Shown piece by piece: positions 38,374 through 46,651 of a stretch of DNA of 64,000 nt. Each line of letters opens with the position of its first letter. Within the stretch, counting starts at the first letter, position 1. The notes beneath the pieces were generated by a model that worked only from the letters and a program-made list of their open reading frames with translations, was not told where the DNA came from and ran no database searches. Location of the stretch: the NCBI GenBank assembly GCA_029255645.1, contig JANLJE010000004.1, positions 45,401 to 109,400 of the forward strand, in the 5' to 3' direction. Both the position numbers and the translations under genes were made by a program. This DNA is from Comamonadaceae bacterium (lineage in GTDB: Bacteria; Pseudomonadota; Gammaproteobacteria; Burkholderiales; Rhodocyclaceae).

Positions 38374-39237
38374 ATGCCCATCGATTTCCCCGTTCCCCTG
38401 GCCCCTGAAATCAGCGCCAATGTGCGCACCGCCCTGGCCGAAGACGTGGGCCCCGGCGACCTGACCGCGGCCCTGATTCCCGCCGGCAAGCCCGGCCGGG
38501 CCCGGGTCATCGCCCGCGAGGCCGCCATCCTGTGCGGCACGGCCTGGGTCGATGAATGCTTCCGCCAGCTCGACCCGGAGGTGCGGGTGATCTGGCATGC
38601 CGCCGACGGCAACCGGGTCAGCCCCGATCAACTGCTGTGCGAAATCGAAGGGGAAGCCCGGGTGCTGCTCACCGCCGAGCGCACGGCCCTCAATTTTCTG
38701 CAACTCCTCTCCGGGGTCGCCACCAGGACGCGCCACTATGCCGATCTGGTGAGTGGCACCCGGGCCCAGGTGGTGGATACCCGCAAGACCCTGCCGGGCC
38801 TGCGCCTGGCCCAGAAATATGCCGTGCGGGTGGGCGGCGGCGGCAACCACCGGCTCGCCCTGTGGGATGCCATCCTGATCAAGGAAAACCACATCATGGC
38901 CGCGGGCAGCATCACGGCGGCCGTGGCGGCCGCCCGGAGGGTGGCGGAAAAGGCCGGGGGGCGCTGCCGCTTCATCCAGGTGGAAGTGGAAAACCTGGCG
39001 GAACTCGAAGAAGCCCTCGAGGCCGCCGTCCCCATGGTGCTGCTCGACAACTTCGAGCTGGAGATGCTGCGCCAGGCGGTCGCCCTGAATCAGGGCCGCG
39101 CCGTGCTAGAAGCTTCCGGCGGAGTGACCGAAGCCAGCCTAGGCGCCATCGCCGCAACCGGGGTGGATCGCATCTCGATCGGCACCCTCACCAAGGATGT
39201 GCGGGCCCTCGACCTTTCCATGCGCTTCGTGATGTGA
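38374..39237 (+). CDS. nadC: Nicotinate-nucleotide pyrophosphorylase (carboxylating)
   Basis: 287 residues from [20 protein letters not shown] (ATG at 38374). The catalytic and PRPP-binding residues appear in [35 protein letters not shown] segment, [20 protein letters not shown], and [10 protein letters not shown]. It converts quinolinate and PRPP to nicotinate mononucleotide in NAD synthesis. The last codon and stop (ATG TGA) are part of the first unit of a 9-bp tandem repeat. Confidence 0.96.
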   Translation: MPIDFPVPLAPEISANVRTALAEDVGPGDLTAALIPAGKPGRARVIAREAAILCGTAWVDECFRQLDPEVRVIWHAADGNRVSPDQLLCEIEGEARVLLTAERTALNFLQLLSGVATRTRHYADLVSGTRAQVVDTRKTLPGLRLAQKYAVRVGGGGNHRLALWDAILIKENHIMAAGSITAAVAAARRVAEKAGGRCRFIQVEVENLAELEEALEAAVPMVLLDNFELEMLRQAVALNQGRAVLEASGGVTEASLGAIAATGVDRISIGTLTKDVRALDLSMRFVM

Positions 39238-39276
39238 GTCATGTGAGTCATGTGAGTCATGTGAGTCATGCGAGTC
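39232..39276. repeat. Tandem repeat, 5 x 9 bp, overlapping the nadC stop
   Basis: Five units of ATGTGAGTC (the fifth is ATGCGAGTC). The first unit supplies the last Met codon and the TGA stop of nadC, so the array seems to have grown out of the gene's end. The 39277-39325 remainder up to thrC holds nothing evident. Confidence 0.95.
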
Positions 39277-39325
39277 GTGAGCGCGGCAAGGGGCTCCAGA
39301 CAAGACCTGGGAGCTTCCCCCGACT

Positions 39326-40759
39326 TCAGATGTGCGCCGCGAGATACGCCTTGATCGCGGCTACGTCCGGGGCCATCACCTCCACCTTCTGGGGCAGATT
39401 CTCGATGCCTGCGAGGGCGGCGGGCCGCTTTGGCGTCTGCCCCAGGGCTTCATGCAGGGTCTCGGCGAATTTCACCGGCTGCGCAGTTTCCAGCACCAGC
39501 ATCGGCACCCCGGCCGGCTGCGGATGCTCCCAGGCCACCTTGAGCGCATCGGCGCTGTGCGGGTCGATCATGACGCCATAGCGCTCATAGGCGGTCTTGA
39601 TGGTGGCAAGACGCTCGGCATGGCAGCTTTTGCCCGAGACGAAGCCAAAGCGGCGCAGGCTTTCGAAGTAAGGCGTGCCGGAGAGGTCGAAGGCGCTGCC
39701 GCCCTCCACCTGCTGCCAGAGTTGCCGCACCACGGCGGCATCCCGGCCCACCAGGTCGAAGATGAAACGCTCGAAGTTGGAGGCCTTGGAAATATCCATG
39801 GAGGGGCTCGAGGTGACGCGGGTTTCCGCCGTGCTGCGCGGGCGATAGACGCCAGTGCGAAAGAACTCGTCGAGCACGTCGTTCTCGTTCGTGGCGAGCA
39901 CCAGCTGGGCGATGGGGAGCCCCATCTGGCGGGCGATGTGGCCGGCGCAGATGTTGCCGAAGTTGCCGGAAGGAACGCTGAAGGCCACCTGCTCGTCGTT
40001 GCTCCGGGTCGCGGCGAAGTAGCCCTTGAAGTAATAGACGATCTGGGCCAGGATCCGGGCCCAGTTGATCGAATTGACGGCGCCGATCCTGTACTTCGCC
40101 TTGAACCCGGCGTCGTTGGAGACCGCCTTCACCACGTCCTGGGCGTCGTCGAACATGCCGGTGATGGCGATGTTGAAGATGTTGTCGTCCGTCAGGGAAT
40201 ACATCTGGGCGCGCTGGAAGGCGCTCATCTTGCCGTAGGGCGAGAGCATGAACACCTTGATCCGGGGCTTGCCGCGCATGGCGTATTCGGCGGCGGAGCC
40301 GGTGTCGCCGGAGGTCGCCCCGAGGATGTTGAGGGTCTCGCCGCGCTTTTCCAGCACATATTCAAACAGGTTGCCCAGTAGCTGCATGGCCATGTCCTTG
40401 AAGGCCAGGGTGGGGCCGTTGGAGAGTTCGAGCAGGGCGAGCTCGCCGGGTTGCAGCCAGTGAAGGGGGGTGATCTCGGCCGGGTCGTCGCCGGGACGGG
40501 CAAAGCCGTAGGTCTGGGCAGTGTAGGTCTGGTCGAGCAGGGCCTTCAGGTCGGCGGCGGCAATGTCGTCCACGTATTTGGAAAGGATGGCAAAGGCCAG
40601 GTCCGCGTAGGAGAGCTCTCGCCAGGCATCGAGCTCGGCCCGGCTCACCTGGGGATAGGTTTCCGGCAGGTAGAGGCCGCCGTCCGGCGCCAGGCCGCCC
40701 AGGAGGATGTCGCAAAAGGGAAGCGCGGGAGAGCCGCCGCGGGTGGAGAGATAGCGCAT
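39326..40759 (-). CDS. thrC: Threonine synthase
   Basis: 477 residues, MRYLSTRGGSPALPFCDILL. PLP is bound by the Lys in TLAFKDMAMQLLGN, and the phosphate loop is in VPSGNFGNICAG; GATSGDTGSAAEYAM is the family pattern. It makes threonine from O-phosphohomoserine. The homologous hom gene lies upstream on the same strand, separated by a membrane-protein gene. No thrB (homoserine kinase) is present in the window. Confidence 0.97.
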   Translation of the reverse strand: MRYLSTRGGSPALPFCDILLGGLAPDGGLYLPETYPQVSRAELDAWRELSYADLAFAILSKYVDDIAAADLKALLDQTYTAQTYGFARPGDDPAEITPLHWLQPGELALLELSNGPTLAFKDMAMQLLGNLFEYVLEKRGETLNILGATSGDTGSAAEYAMRGKPRIKVFMLSPYGKMSAFQRAQMYSLTDDNIFNIAITGMFDDAQDVVKAVSNDAGFKAKYRIGAVNSINWARILAQIVYYFKGYFAATRSNDEQVAFSVPSGNFGNICAGHIARQMGLPIAQLVLATNENDVLDEFFRTGVYRPRSTAETRVTSSPSMDISKASNFERFIFDLVGRDAAVVRQLWQQVEGGSAFDLSGTPYFESLRRFGFVSGKSCHAERLATIKTAYERYGVMIDPHSADALKVAWEHPQPAGVPMLVLETAQPVKFAETLHEALGQTPKRPAALAGIENLPQKVEVMAPDVAAIKAYLAAHI

Positions 40760-40792
40760 GGCAAAGGACCAGAAAGCGGAAAAGGCGCGATT

Positions 40793-41956
40793 TTACCGCG
40801 CCCGCTCCGATCCGGGCAGGCTCTGCAGCAATCCCGCCACCAGGGCCAGGAGAAAATGCCCCAGCCCCAGCCCCACCAGCCCCATGCCGGGCAGTTCATG
40901 GCCCAGCAGGATGGCGCACGCAGCCCCCAGGAACAACAGGGCCCGCCCGGCTCCACCGGCTGCCAGACGCTGGCGCAGAGCCAGGCGGTTCGGCGTTGCC
41001 GGGCCGGGATGGCACCAGACCGGCAACAACTGGCTCAAGGCGCCCAGCACCAGGGGCAGCAGGAAAGCCGGGCCCAGGGCGAGGATGGCAAGCCGGGGTT
41101 CGAGCCGTTGAAAACCGTGCAGCAAACCCGCCAGTTGCAGCAGCATGAATCCCGGCACCGCCAGCAGCAGGCTGGCCGTGGCGCCGTCCCGCCACAAGCT
41201 GGAAAAGCCGAACCGGCGCTGCCAGTGCACCAGCAGGCGCAGCACCGGATATACCAGCAGCACCAGCCCTACCGCCGCCAGCAGGGGTCCCACCAGGGCC
41301 ATGCCATCGAGCGCTGCCAGGGCAGTACCCCCCGTCAGCACCAGCACGCTGCCTAGCACCGGCCAGAGATAACGGCGCAGCCAGTGGCGGGCGTCCGGAT
41401 CATGCTGGCCCAGGGCCGTGGGCAGTAGCAGGGGCAGGGTTCCCAGGGCGGCCAGGCCGACAAAGCCCAGGGTATTGAGATGCAAATGCAGGCTGCGCAG
41501 GGGCCGGTAGGCGGCCGGAACGGCCAGGAGGAGCGGCACCACCAGCAGCGCCAGCAACAGGCAGGCCAGGGAACAGCCATACCAGCGCCAGCCCGGATGG
41601 GGCGTGCCCAGGCAAGCCTTGGCCCGGCTCTTCATCCAGAAGATCAAGGCCAGGGCCAGCCCGGCCAGCAGGGCGGACAGGGGGTGCAGCAAGCAGCGAA
41701 GGCCGGGCTCCTGGAGCGCCAGGACCACGCCGAGGCCCAGGCCCTGGGCCAGCCAGGGCAGCACCTGGAAGAAACGGTGGGGAGCCCCGGTGCGGGTCAG
41801 CACCGGGACGAAATGCAGCATCGCCCCGCAGATCAGGGGCAGGACGCCCCCCGCCACCAGCAGGTGGAAAGCGGCCACGGGCGACAGCCAGCCGCTGGCT
41901 CCCGTGATCAAGGCCAGGGCAAAAGCGGCAAGAACGGCGAAGACGAGGGGGGTCAC
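40793..41956 (-). CDS. Polytopic membrane protein of unknown function
   Basis: 387 residues from a GTG at 41956 (MTPLVFAVLAAFALALITGA); about eleven hydrophobic helices. His residues lie in likely membrane segments (AMLHFVPVLTR, SLHLHLNTLGFVGLAALGT, LGHELPGMGLVGLGLGH), which could hold haem or metal, loosely recalling NnrS-like or haem-copper oxidase-like proteins. I do not recognise a specific family. Placed between hom and thrC on the same strand with gaps of 69 and 33 bases, so it may be part of the threonine operon, although a hairpin precedes it. Confidence 0.8.
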   Translation of the reverse strand: MTPLVFAVLAAFALALITGASGWLSPVAAFHLLVAGGVLPLICGAMLHFVPVLTRTGAPHRFFQVLPWLAQGLGLGVVLALQEPGLRCLLHPLSALLAGLALALIFWMKSRAKACLGTPHPGWRWYGCSLACLLLALLVVPLLLAVPAAYRPLRSLHLHLNTLGFVGLAALGTLPLLLPTALGQHDPDARHWLRRYLWPVLGSVLVLTGGTALAALDGMALVGPLLAAVGLVLLVYPVLRLLVHWQRRFGFSSLWRDGATASLLLAVPGFMLLQLAGLLHGFQRLEPRLAILALGPAFLLPLVLGALSQLLPVWCHPGPATPNRLALRQRLAAGGAGRALLFLGAACAILLGHELPGMGLVGLGLGHFLLALVAGLLQSLPGSERAR

Positions 41957-41979
41957 GGCAATCCACCGGGAAACGAAAC

Positions 41980-41997
41980 GGGAGCCCTGAGGCTCCC
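41980..41997 (-). terminator. Hairpin after hom
   Basis: A 7-bp stem GGGAGCC / GGCTCCC with a 4-base loop, read on the minus strand and followed by GTTTCGTTT, 28 bases after the hom stop. It may be a partial terminator separating hom from the membrane-protein and thrC genes. Confidence 0.5.
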
Positions 41998-42025
41998 GCA
42001 GTTCATGATAGGTACGCCATCGGAT

Positions 42026-43336
42026 TTACTGCAACTCTTCGAGGCGCAGCTTGATGACCTTGCCCTGCACCGCGGCCAGGGCTTCCACCTTGGCAATGGC
42101 GGCATCGGCGGCCTTTTCCCGGCAGCGATGGGTGAGGATGATGATGTCGGTCTGGGCCTCGCCTTCCTGCGGCTCGCGCTGCAGCATGGCGTCGATGGAG
42201 ATTTGCTGGTCGGCAAGGATGCGGGTGACATCGGCGAGCACGCCGGGCCGGTCTTCCACCTGCAGGCGCAGGTAGTAGGCGGTCTCGGCTTCGGCGATCG
42301 GCAGAATCGGCAGATCGTGCAGCTGGTCGGGCTGGAAGGCGAGGTGCGGCACCCGGTTGTCCGGGTCGATGGTGGCGGCGCGCGCCACATCCACCAGGTC
42401 GGCGATCACCGAGGAGGCGGTGGGCTCGGCGCCGGCGCCCTTGCCGTAGTAGAGGGTGGCGCCCACGGCGTCGCCCTTGACCAGGATGGCGTTCATTGCG
42501 CCTTCGACATTGGCGATCAGGCGTCTGGCCGGCACCAGGGTGGGGTGCACGCGCAGTTCCACGCCATCGTCACGGCGCTTGGCGATGCCAAGCAGCTTGA
42601 TGCGGTAGCCGAGCTGCTCGGCATACTTGATGTCGGCGGCCTGAAGCTGGGTGATGCCTTCCACATAGGCCTTGTCGAACTGGACGGGGATGCCGAAAGC
42701 CACGGAGGCAATCAGGGTGGCCTTGTGGGCGGCATCGATCCCCTCGATGTCGAAGGTGGGGTCGGCTTCGGCGTAACCGAGGCGCTGGGCTTCCTTGAGC
42801 ACCTCGGCAAAGGGCAGGCCCTTGTCGCGCATTTCGGAAAGGATGAAGTTGGTGGTGCCGTTGATGATGCCGGCGGCCCATTCGATGCGGTTTGCGGCCA
42901 GACCTTCGCGCAGGGCCTTGATGATGGGAATGCCCCCGGCCACGGCGGCTTCGAACGCCACCATCACGCCCTTCTCCTGGGCGGCGGCAAAGATTTCATT
43001 GCCATGCACGGCGAGGAGGGCCTTGTTGGCGGTGACCACATGCTTGCCGTTGGCGATGGCCTGCATGACCAGTTCCCGGGCCACGCCGTAGCCGCCGATC
43101 AGTTCCACCACCACGTCCACGTCCGGGTCGTTCACCACGGCAAAGGCGTCGTCGGTGATCCTGCAGGCGCCGCCGGTAACTTGCCTGGCCAGTTCCAGAT
43201 TCTTGTCGGCCACCACGGAAATACGGATGGGCCGGCCGGCGCGACGGGTGATTTCCGCTGCGTTGCGGGAGAGAACGGTAAAGGTGCCGCCGCCGACGGT
43301 ACCGCTGCCAAGAAGGCCAACATGGATGGGTTTCAT
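42026..43336 (-). CDS. hom: Homoserine dehydrogenase
   Basis: 436 residues. NAD(P)-binding GLLGSGTVGGGTFTVL at the N-terminus, VTANKALLA, the catalytic region GIINGTTNFILSEM and EADPTFDIEGIDAAHKA, and an ACT regulatory domain at the C-terminus (YYLRLQVEDRPGVLADVTRI), so feedback inhibition by threonine is likely. Reduces aspartate semialdehyde to homoserine. Follows alaA by 66 bases. Monofunctional, no aspartokinase fused. Confidence 0.97.
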   Translation of the reverse strand: MKPIHVGLLGSGTVGGGTFTVLSRNAAEITRRAGRPIRISVVADKNLELARQVTGGACRITDDAFAVVNDPDVDVVVELIGGYGVARELVMQAIANGKHVVTANKALLAVHGNEIFAAAQEKGVMVAFEAAVAGGIPIIKALREGLAANRIEWAAGIINGTTNFILSEMRDKGLPFAEVLKEAQRLGYAEADPTFDIEGIDAAHKATLIASVAFGIPVQFDKAYVEGITQLQAADIKYAEQLGYRIKLLGIAKRRDDGVELRVHPTLVPARRLIANVEGAMNAILVKGDAVGATLYYGKGAGAEPTASSVIADLVDVARAATIDPDNRVPHLAFQPDQLHDLPILPIAEAETAYYLRLQVEDRPGVLADVTRILADQQISIDAMLQREPQEGEAQTDIIILTHRCREKAADAAIAKVEALAAVQGKVIKLRLEELQ

Positions 43337-43402
43337 GAGATTCGATTCACCAGGGTTCGACTCAGGTTCGAGAGGGGTTGGAAAAAACGGCAGGGCATCC
43401 GC

Positions 43403-44635
43403 TCAAGCGGCGCTGCCGTGGCGCTTGCGGTAGTTTTCCAGGAAGCGGGCGATGCGGCCGATGGCGATGCGCAGGTCGTCCTCATGGGGCAAAAACACCA
43501 GGCGGAAATGATCCGGGTGGGGCCAGTTGAAGCCTGTGCCCTGCACCAGCAGCACCTTTTCCTCCTGCAGCAGTTCGGCGATGAAGGCCTGATCGTCCTG
43601 GATCGGATAGACCTCGGGATCGAGGCGCGGGAACATGTACAAGGTGGCCTTGGGCTTGACGCAGCTGACACCGGGAATGGCGGTGATCAGCTCATGCGCC
43701 AGATCGCGCTGGCGACACATCCGGCCGGCCGGGGCCACCAGATCGTCGATGCTCTGATAGCCTCCCAGGGCGGTCTGGATCGCATACTGGCCGGGCACGT
43801 TGGCGCACAGGCGCATGGAGGCCAGCATGTTGAGGCCCTCGATGTAATCCTGGGCGTGGCGCTTGTCGCCGCACACCACCATCCAGCCGGCGCGGTAGCC
43901 GCAGGAGCGGTAGTTCTTGGAAAGGCCGTTGAAGATCAGCGTGAGCACGTCCTCGGAGAGGGCAGCCAGGGAGGTGTGGGTGTTGCCGTCATAGAGCACC
44001 TTGTCATACACCTCGTCGGCGCAGAGGATCAGGTCGTGCTGGCGGGCGATTTCCACCAGTTCCTTCAGCAGCTCGTCCGGGTACAGGGCGCCGGTGGGGT
44101 TGTTGGGGTTGATGATGACGAGGGCCCGGGTATTCGGGGTGATCTTGCTGCGGATGTCGTCCAGGTCCGGCAGCCAGCCATTGGCTTCGTCGCACAGGTA
44201 ATGCACGGGCGTGCCGCTGGAGAGGCTCACCGCCGCCGTCCACAGCGGGTAGTCGGGAGCCGGCACCAGCACCTCGTCGCCGGGATTCAAGAGGGCGTTC
44301 ATGGACATCACGATCAGCTCGGAGACGCCGTTGCCGATGTAGATATCCTCGATATCCACCCCCTTGATGTGCTTTTCCTGGGTGTAGTGCATGATCGCCT
44401 TCCTGGCGGCGAAAATGCCCTTGGAATCCGAATAACCCGCCGAGTTGGGCAGGTTGCGGATCATGTCGAGCTGGATTTCTTCCGGCGCGTCGAAGCCGAA
44501 GGCCGCCAGGTTGCCGATGTTGAGCTTGATGATCTTGTGGCCCTCGTCTTCCATCTGCTTGGCCTGGGTCAACACGGGACCCCGGATGTCATAGCAGACG
44601 TCGGCAAGCTTGTTCGATTTCAGTACGGGCTTCAT
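43403..44635 (-). CDS. alaA: Alanine-type PLP aminotransferase (AlaA family)
   Basis: 410 residues from MKPVLKSNKLADVCYDIRGP (ATG at 44635). Codons upstream (to 44713) encode a Lys/Arg-rich stretch that is not in homologues. It closely follows E. coli AlaA: IYIGNGVSELIVMSMNALLN, VLVPAPDYPLWTAAVSLSSG, INPNNPTGALY, and the PLP Lys in FNGLSKNYRSCGYRAGWM. Makes alanine from pyruvate with glutamate. The usual GNPAPFGF is GNLAAFGF here. Upstream of hom on the same strand, as commonly seen in this group. Confidence 0.9.
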   Translation of the reverse strand: MKPVLKSNKLADVCYDIRGPVLTQAKQMEDEGHKIIKLNIGNLAAFGFDAPEEIQLDMIRNLPNSAGYSDSKGIFAARKAIMHYTQEKHIKGVDIEDIYIGNGVSELIVMSMNALLNPGDEVLVPAPDYPLWTAAVSLSSGTPVHYLCDEANGWLPDLDDIRSKITPNTRALVIINPNNPTGALYPDELLKELVEIARQHDLILCADEVYDKVLYDGNTHTSLAALSEDVLTLIFNGLSKNYRSCGYRAGWMVVCGDKRHAQDYIEGLNMLASMRLCANVPGQYAIQTALGGYQSIDDLVAPAGRMCRQRDLAHELITAIPGVSCVKPKATLYMFPRLDPEVYPIQDDQAFIAELLQEEKVLLVQGTGFNWPHPDHFRLVFLPHEDDLRIAIGRIARFLENYRKRHGSAA

Positions 44636-44778
44636 CGTTTTTTTCCTGGCACTCGCCTTCATCCTGCCCTTTTGGGGGCGGCGGGTCTGGCTGGCTTTTT
44701 TGTGAGTCGTCACAACTATCCGCTTTCCCCGATCCCTGATGCCCCTGTTCTGGAGCCTTGGCCGACCGGCGAAAAAGC

Positions 44779-44784
44779 TATAAT
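44779..44784 (+). promoter_or_regulatory. -10 box before the Mth938-like gene
   Basis: A perfect TATAAT 63 bases before the start at 44847. The best upstream element, TTGGCC at 44758, is 15 bases away and only partly fits a -35 box. Confidence 0.45.
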
Positions 44785-44846
44785 CCTACTTCAAGCCATG
44801 GTGCACCGCAATTTTGACGGACCGGCCAACTCACTTTCCTCCTTCA

Positions 44847-45236
44847 ATGAAACTCCACGACAACAGTGATCCAGGACTCAAGCTCTTCACCAGCCACGGC
44901 GAAGGCTATGTAACCGTCAACCGGGAGCGCTTCGAAAACAACTTGCTGGTGCTGCCGGACCGGATCGAGCCGGCCTGGACCGGACACGACTTTGCCAGAC
45001 TGTGCATCGATGACTTCGCCCGCCTGGCGGCCTGCGGTGCCGAAATCGTGCTGCTTGGCACCGGCCTTCGCCTGCGCTTTCCCCATCCGGCCCTGCAACA
45101 GCCCCTGATGGCCGCCGGCATCGGCCTGGAAGTCATGGACACCGCCGCCGCCTGCCGCACCTACAACATCCTGGCCAGCGAAGGCCGCAAGGTCGCCGCC
45201 GCCCTGCTGATCGAAACCCCGATCGAAACCCCATGA
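44847..45236 (+). CDS. Mth938-like domain protein (Xcc1710-like)
   Basis: 129 residues from MKLHDNSDPGLKLFTSHGEG; TTTCCTCC-like context but no strong ribosome site. The block LVLPDRIEPAW, EIVLLGTGLRLRFP, and GLEVMDTAAACRTYNILASEGRKVAAALL define the Mth938 fold, related to NDUFAF3. The family's bacterial role is unknown; mitochondrial relatives help assemble complex I. The gene ends in a duplicated 12-bp unit (encoding IETP IETP) and overlaps the next ATG (ATGA). Confidence 0.88.
   Translation: MKLHDNSDPGLKLFTSHGEGYVTVNRERFENNLLVLPDRIEPAWTGHDFARLCIDDFARLAACGAEIVLLGTGLRLRFPHPALQQPLMAAGIGLEVMDTAAACRTYNILASEGRKVAAALLIETPIETP
45209..45232 (+). repeat. 12-bp duplication at the gene's 3' end
   Basis: GATCGAAACCCC twice in tandem, immediately before the overlapping stop/start ATGA. 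It repeats the ends of the Mth938-like protein (IETP). Confidence 0.85.
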
Positions 45237-46102
45237 GCCAGATTGCCCTGCGCATTCATGTCGGCACCCTGGCAGGCGCCCGCCGGGGAGTTCCCCTGCT
45301 GCTCGAAAAGCTGCTGGCGCAAAAGGCCCGCGCCACCTTCCTCCTCTGCCTGGGCCCGGACCAGTCGGGCCGCGCCTTCGGCCAGGCCCTGGGCATGGCC
45401 CGCCACTGCTGGAAAACCCCGCTCCGGGGCACGCTGATCCCCGCCCAGGAAATCGGCAAACTGGCCGCTGACAGCCTGCGCCAGATCGAAACGCAAGGCT
45501 TCGAGGCCGGCATTTCGGCCTGGAACCGGGTGGCCTGGGAAAAACAGGCCGCCGCTGCCAGCAATGACTGGATTGCCGCCGATATCGACCGGGCCATGCG
45601 GGCTTTTGACCGCCTGTTCGGCCATCCCCCCCGGATTTTCGGCGCCCCCGACTGGCAGGCCCACCGCCACCAGCTGCGCCTGCTGCAACGCCACGGCTTC
45701 CAGCTTGCCTCCGATTGCCGGGGCCAGCATCCTTTCCTGCCGGTGTACGAGGGAGAACCCCTGCCCTGCCCCCAATTGCCCACCACCCTCCCCACCCTGG
45801 AAGAGTTGATGCGCGGGGGCCGCAGCGATACAGATTCAGTGCAACGGCTCCTGGAACTCAGTGCCCAAACCACTGCCCCCCAGGTTTTCAGCCTGCGGGC
45901 CGAGCACGAAGGCCTGGGCTACCGTACGGCCCTGGAGCAACTCTGGCAGGGCTGGCAACAGCAGGGACATACCCTGTGCGCCCTGGGTGATCTACTTGCC
46001 GGCCTGGAGATGAAAAACCTGCCCTATGCCGGGATCCACCGCGCCGGGATTCCCAACCGGGAAGGGAGCCTGTTCCTGCAGGGCAGGCAGCATCTGGACT
46101 GA
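45233..46102 (+). CDS. ArnD-like polysaccharide deacetylase-fold protein, probably not a normal deacetylase
   Basis: 289 residues whose layout matches ArnD (the deformylase of L-Ara4N lipid A modification): ALRIHVGTLAGARRGVPLLL at the start, SDCRG at 160-164, LPTTLPTLEELM and the AGIHRAGIPNREG end. But the metal and catalytic residues are changed. ArnD's first-motif Asps (RIDVDT) are H9 and G11; the metal His cluster (HAWDHHAW) is S95-A-W-N-R-V-A-W; the late catalytic His of HAEVEG is R222. Clearly an ArnD relative by order of motifs, but metal-dependent hydrolysis is very unlikely. It overlaps the Mth938-like gene and is not near any arn genes. Ends 67 bases before bcp. Confidence 0.85.
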   Translation: MSQIALRIHVGTLAGARRGVPLLLEKLLAQKARATFLLCLGPDQSGRAFGQALGMARHCWKTPLRGTLIPAQEIGKLAADSLRQIETQGFEAGISAWNRVAWEKQAAAASNDWIAADIDRAMRAFDRLFGHPPRIFGAPDWQAHRHQLRLLQRHGFQLASDCRGQHPFLPVYEGEPLPCPQLPTTLPTLEELMRGGRSDTDSVQRLLELSAQTTAPQVFSLRAEHEGLGYRTALEQLWQGWQQQGHTLCALGDLLAGLEMKNLPYAGIHRAGIPNREGSLFLQGRQHLD

Positions 46103-46169
46103 ATCACGGCCCTTGACCGGGGCGCGCCCCCCCATGACAATCCCCTCACCCAACCCCAAGGAAATCGTC

Positions 46170-46625
46170 ATGTCCGACCCCCAGGTCGCCGACTTCACCC
46201 TCCCGGCCACCAGCGGCCAGACCTTCACCCTCTTTGCCCAGCACGGCAAGAAGGTGGTGATCTACTTCTACCCCAAGGACAGCACCCCCGGCTGCACCAC
46301 CGAGGCCATGGAATTCCGGGATTCATACCCCGACTTTCTCGCCACCCACGCCGTGATCGTCGGCGTCTCCCGGGACAGCCTGAAGTCCCACGAGAACTTC
46401 AAGGCCAGACTCGGCCTGCCTTTCGAGCTCCTGAGCGATGCGGAGGAAACCCTCTGCCGCCAGTTCGAAGTCATCAAGACGAAAAAAATGTACGGCAAAG
46501 AGGTAAGGGGCATCGAACGCAGCACCTTCGTGATCGACCAGGACGGCGTGCTGCGCCGCGCATGGCGGGGCGTCAAGGTGCCGGGCCATGCCCAGGAAGT
46601 GCTTGATTTCGTGAAAACCCTCTAA
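46170..46625 (+). CDS. bcp: Thioredoxin-dependent peroxiredoxin Bcp (PrxQ)
   Basis: 151 residues from MSDPQVADFTLPATSGQTFT (ATG at 46170); AAGGAAATCGTC precedes it. Peroxidatic Cys42 is in PKDSTPGCTTEAMEFRD. The common second Cys five residues later is a Met here; the only other Cys is C96 in AEETLCRQF, so it is either a 1-Cys type or uses C96 as resolving residue. Reduces hydroperoxides with thioredoxin-like donors. 26 bases before the PhoH gene. Confidence 0.94.
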   Translation: MSDPQVADFTLPATSGQTFTLFAQHGKKVVIYFYPKDSTPGCTTEAMEFRDSYPDFLATHAVIVGVSRDSLKSHENFKARLGLPFELLSDAEETLCRQFEVIKTKKMYGKEVRGIERSTFVIDQDGVLRRAWRGVKVPGHAQEVLDFVKTL

Positions 46626-46651
46626 CCGCCAACTTTCCGGAACTCCCGCTC

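Noticed and set aside
41480..44869. A 1,129-codon plus-strand frame opposite the membrane-protein, hom and alaA genes
   Set aside because: It crosses three genes with recognisable proteins and ends past the Mth938-like start. It is an antisense artefact of codon bias.
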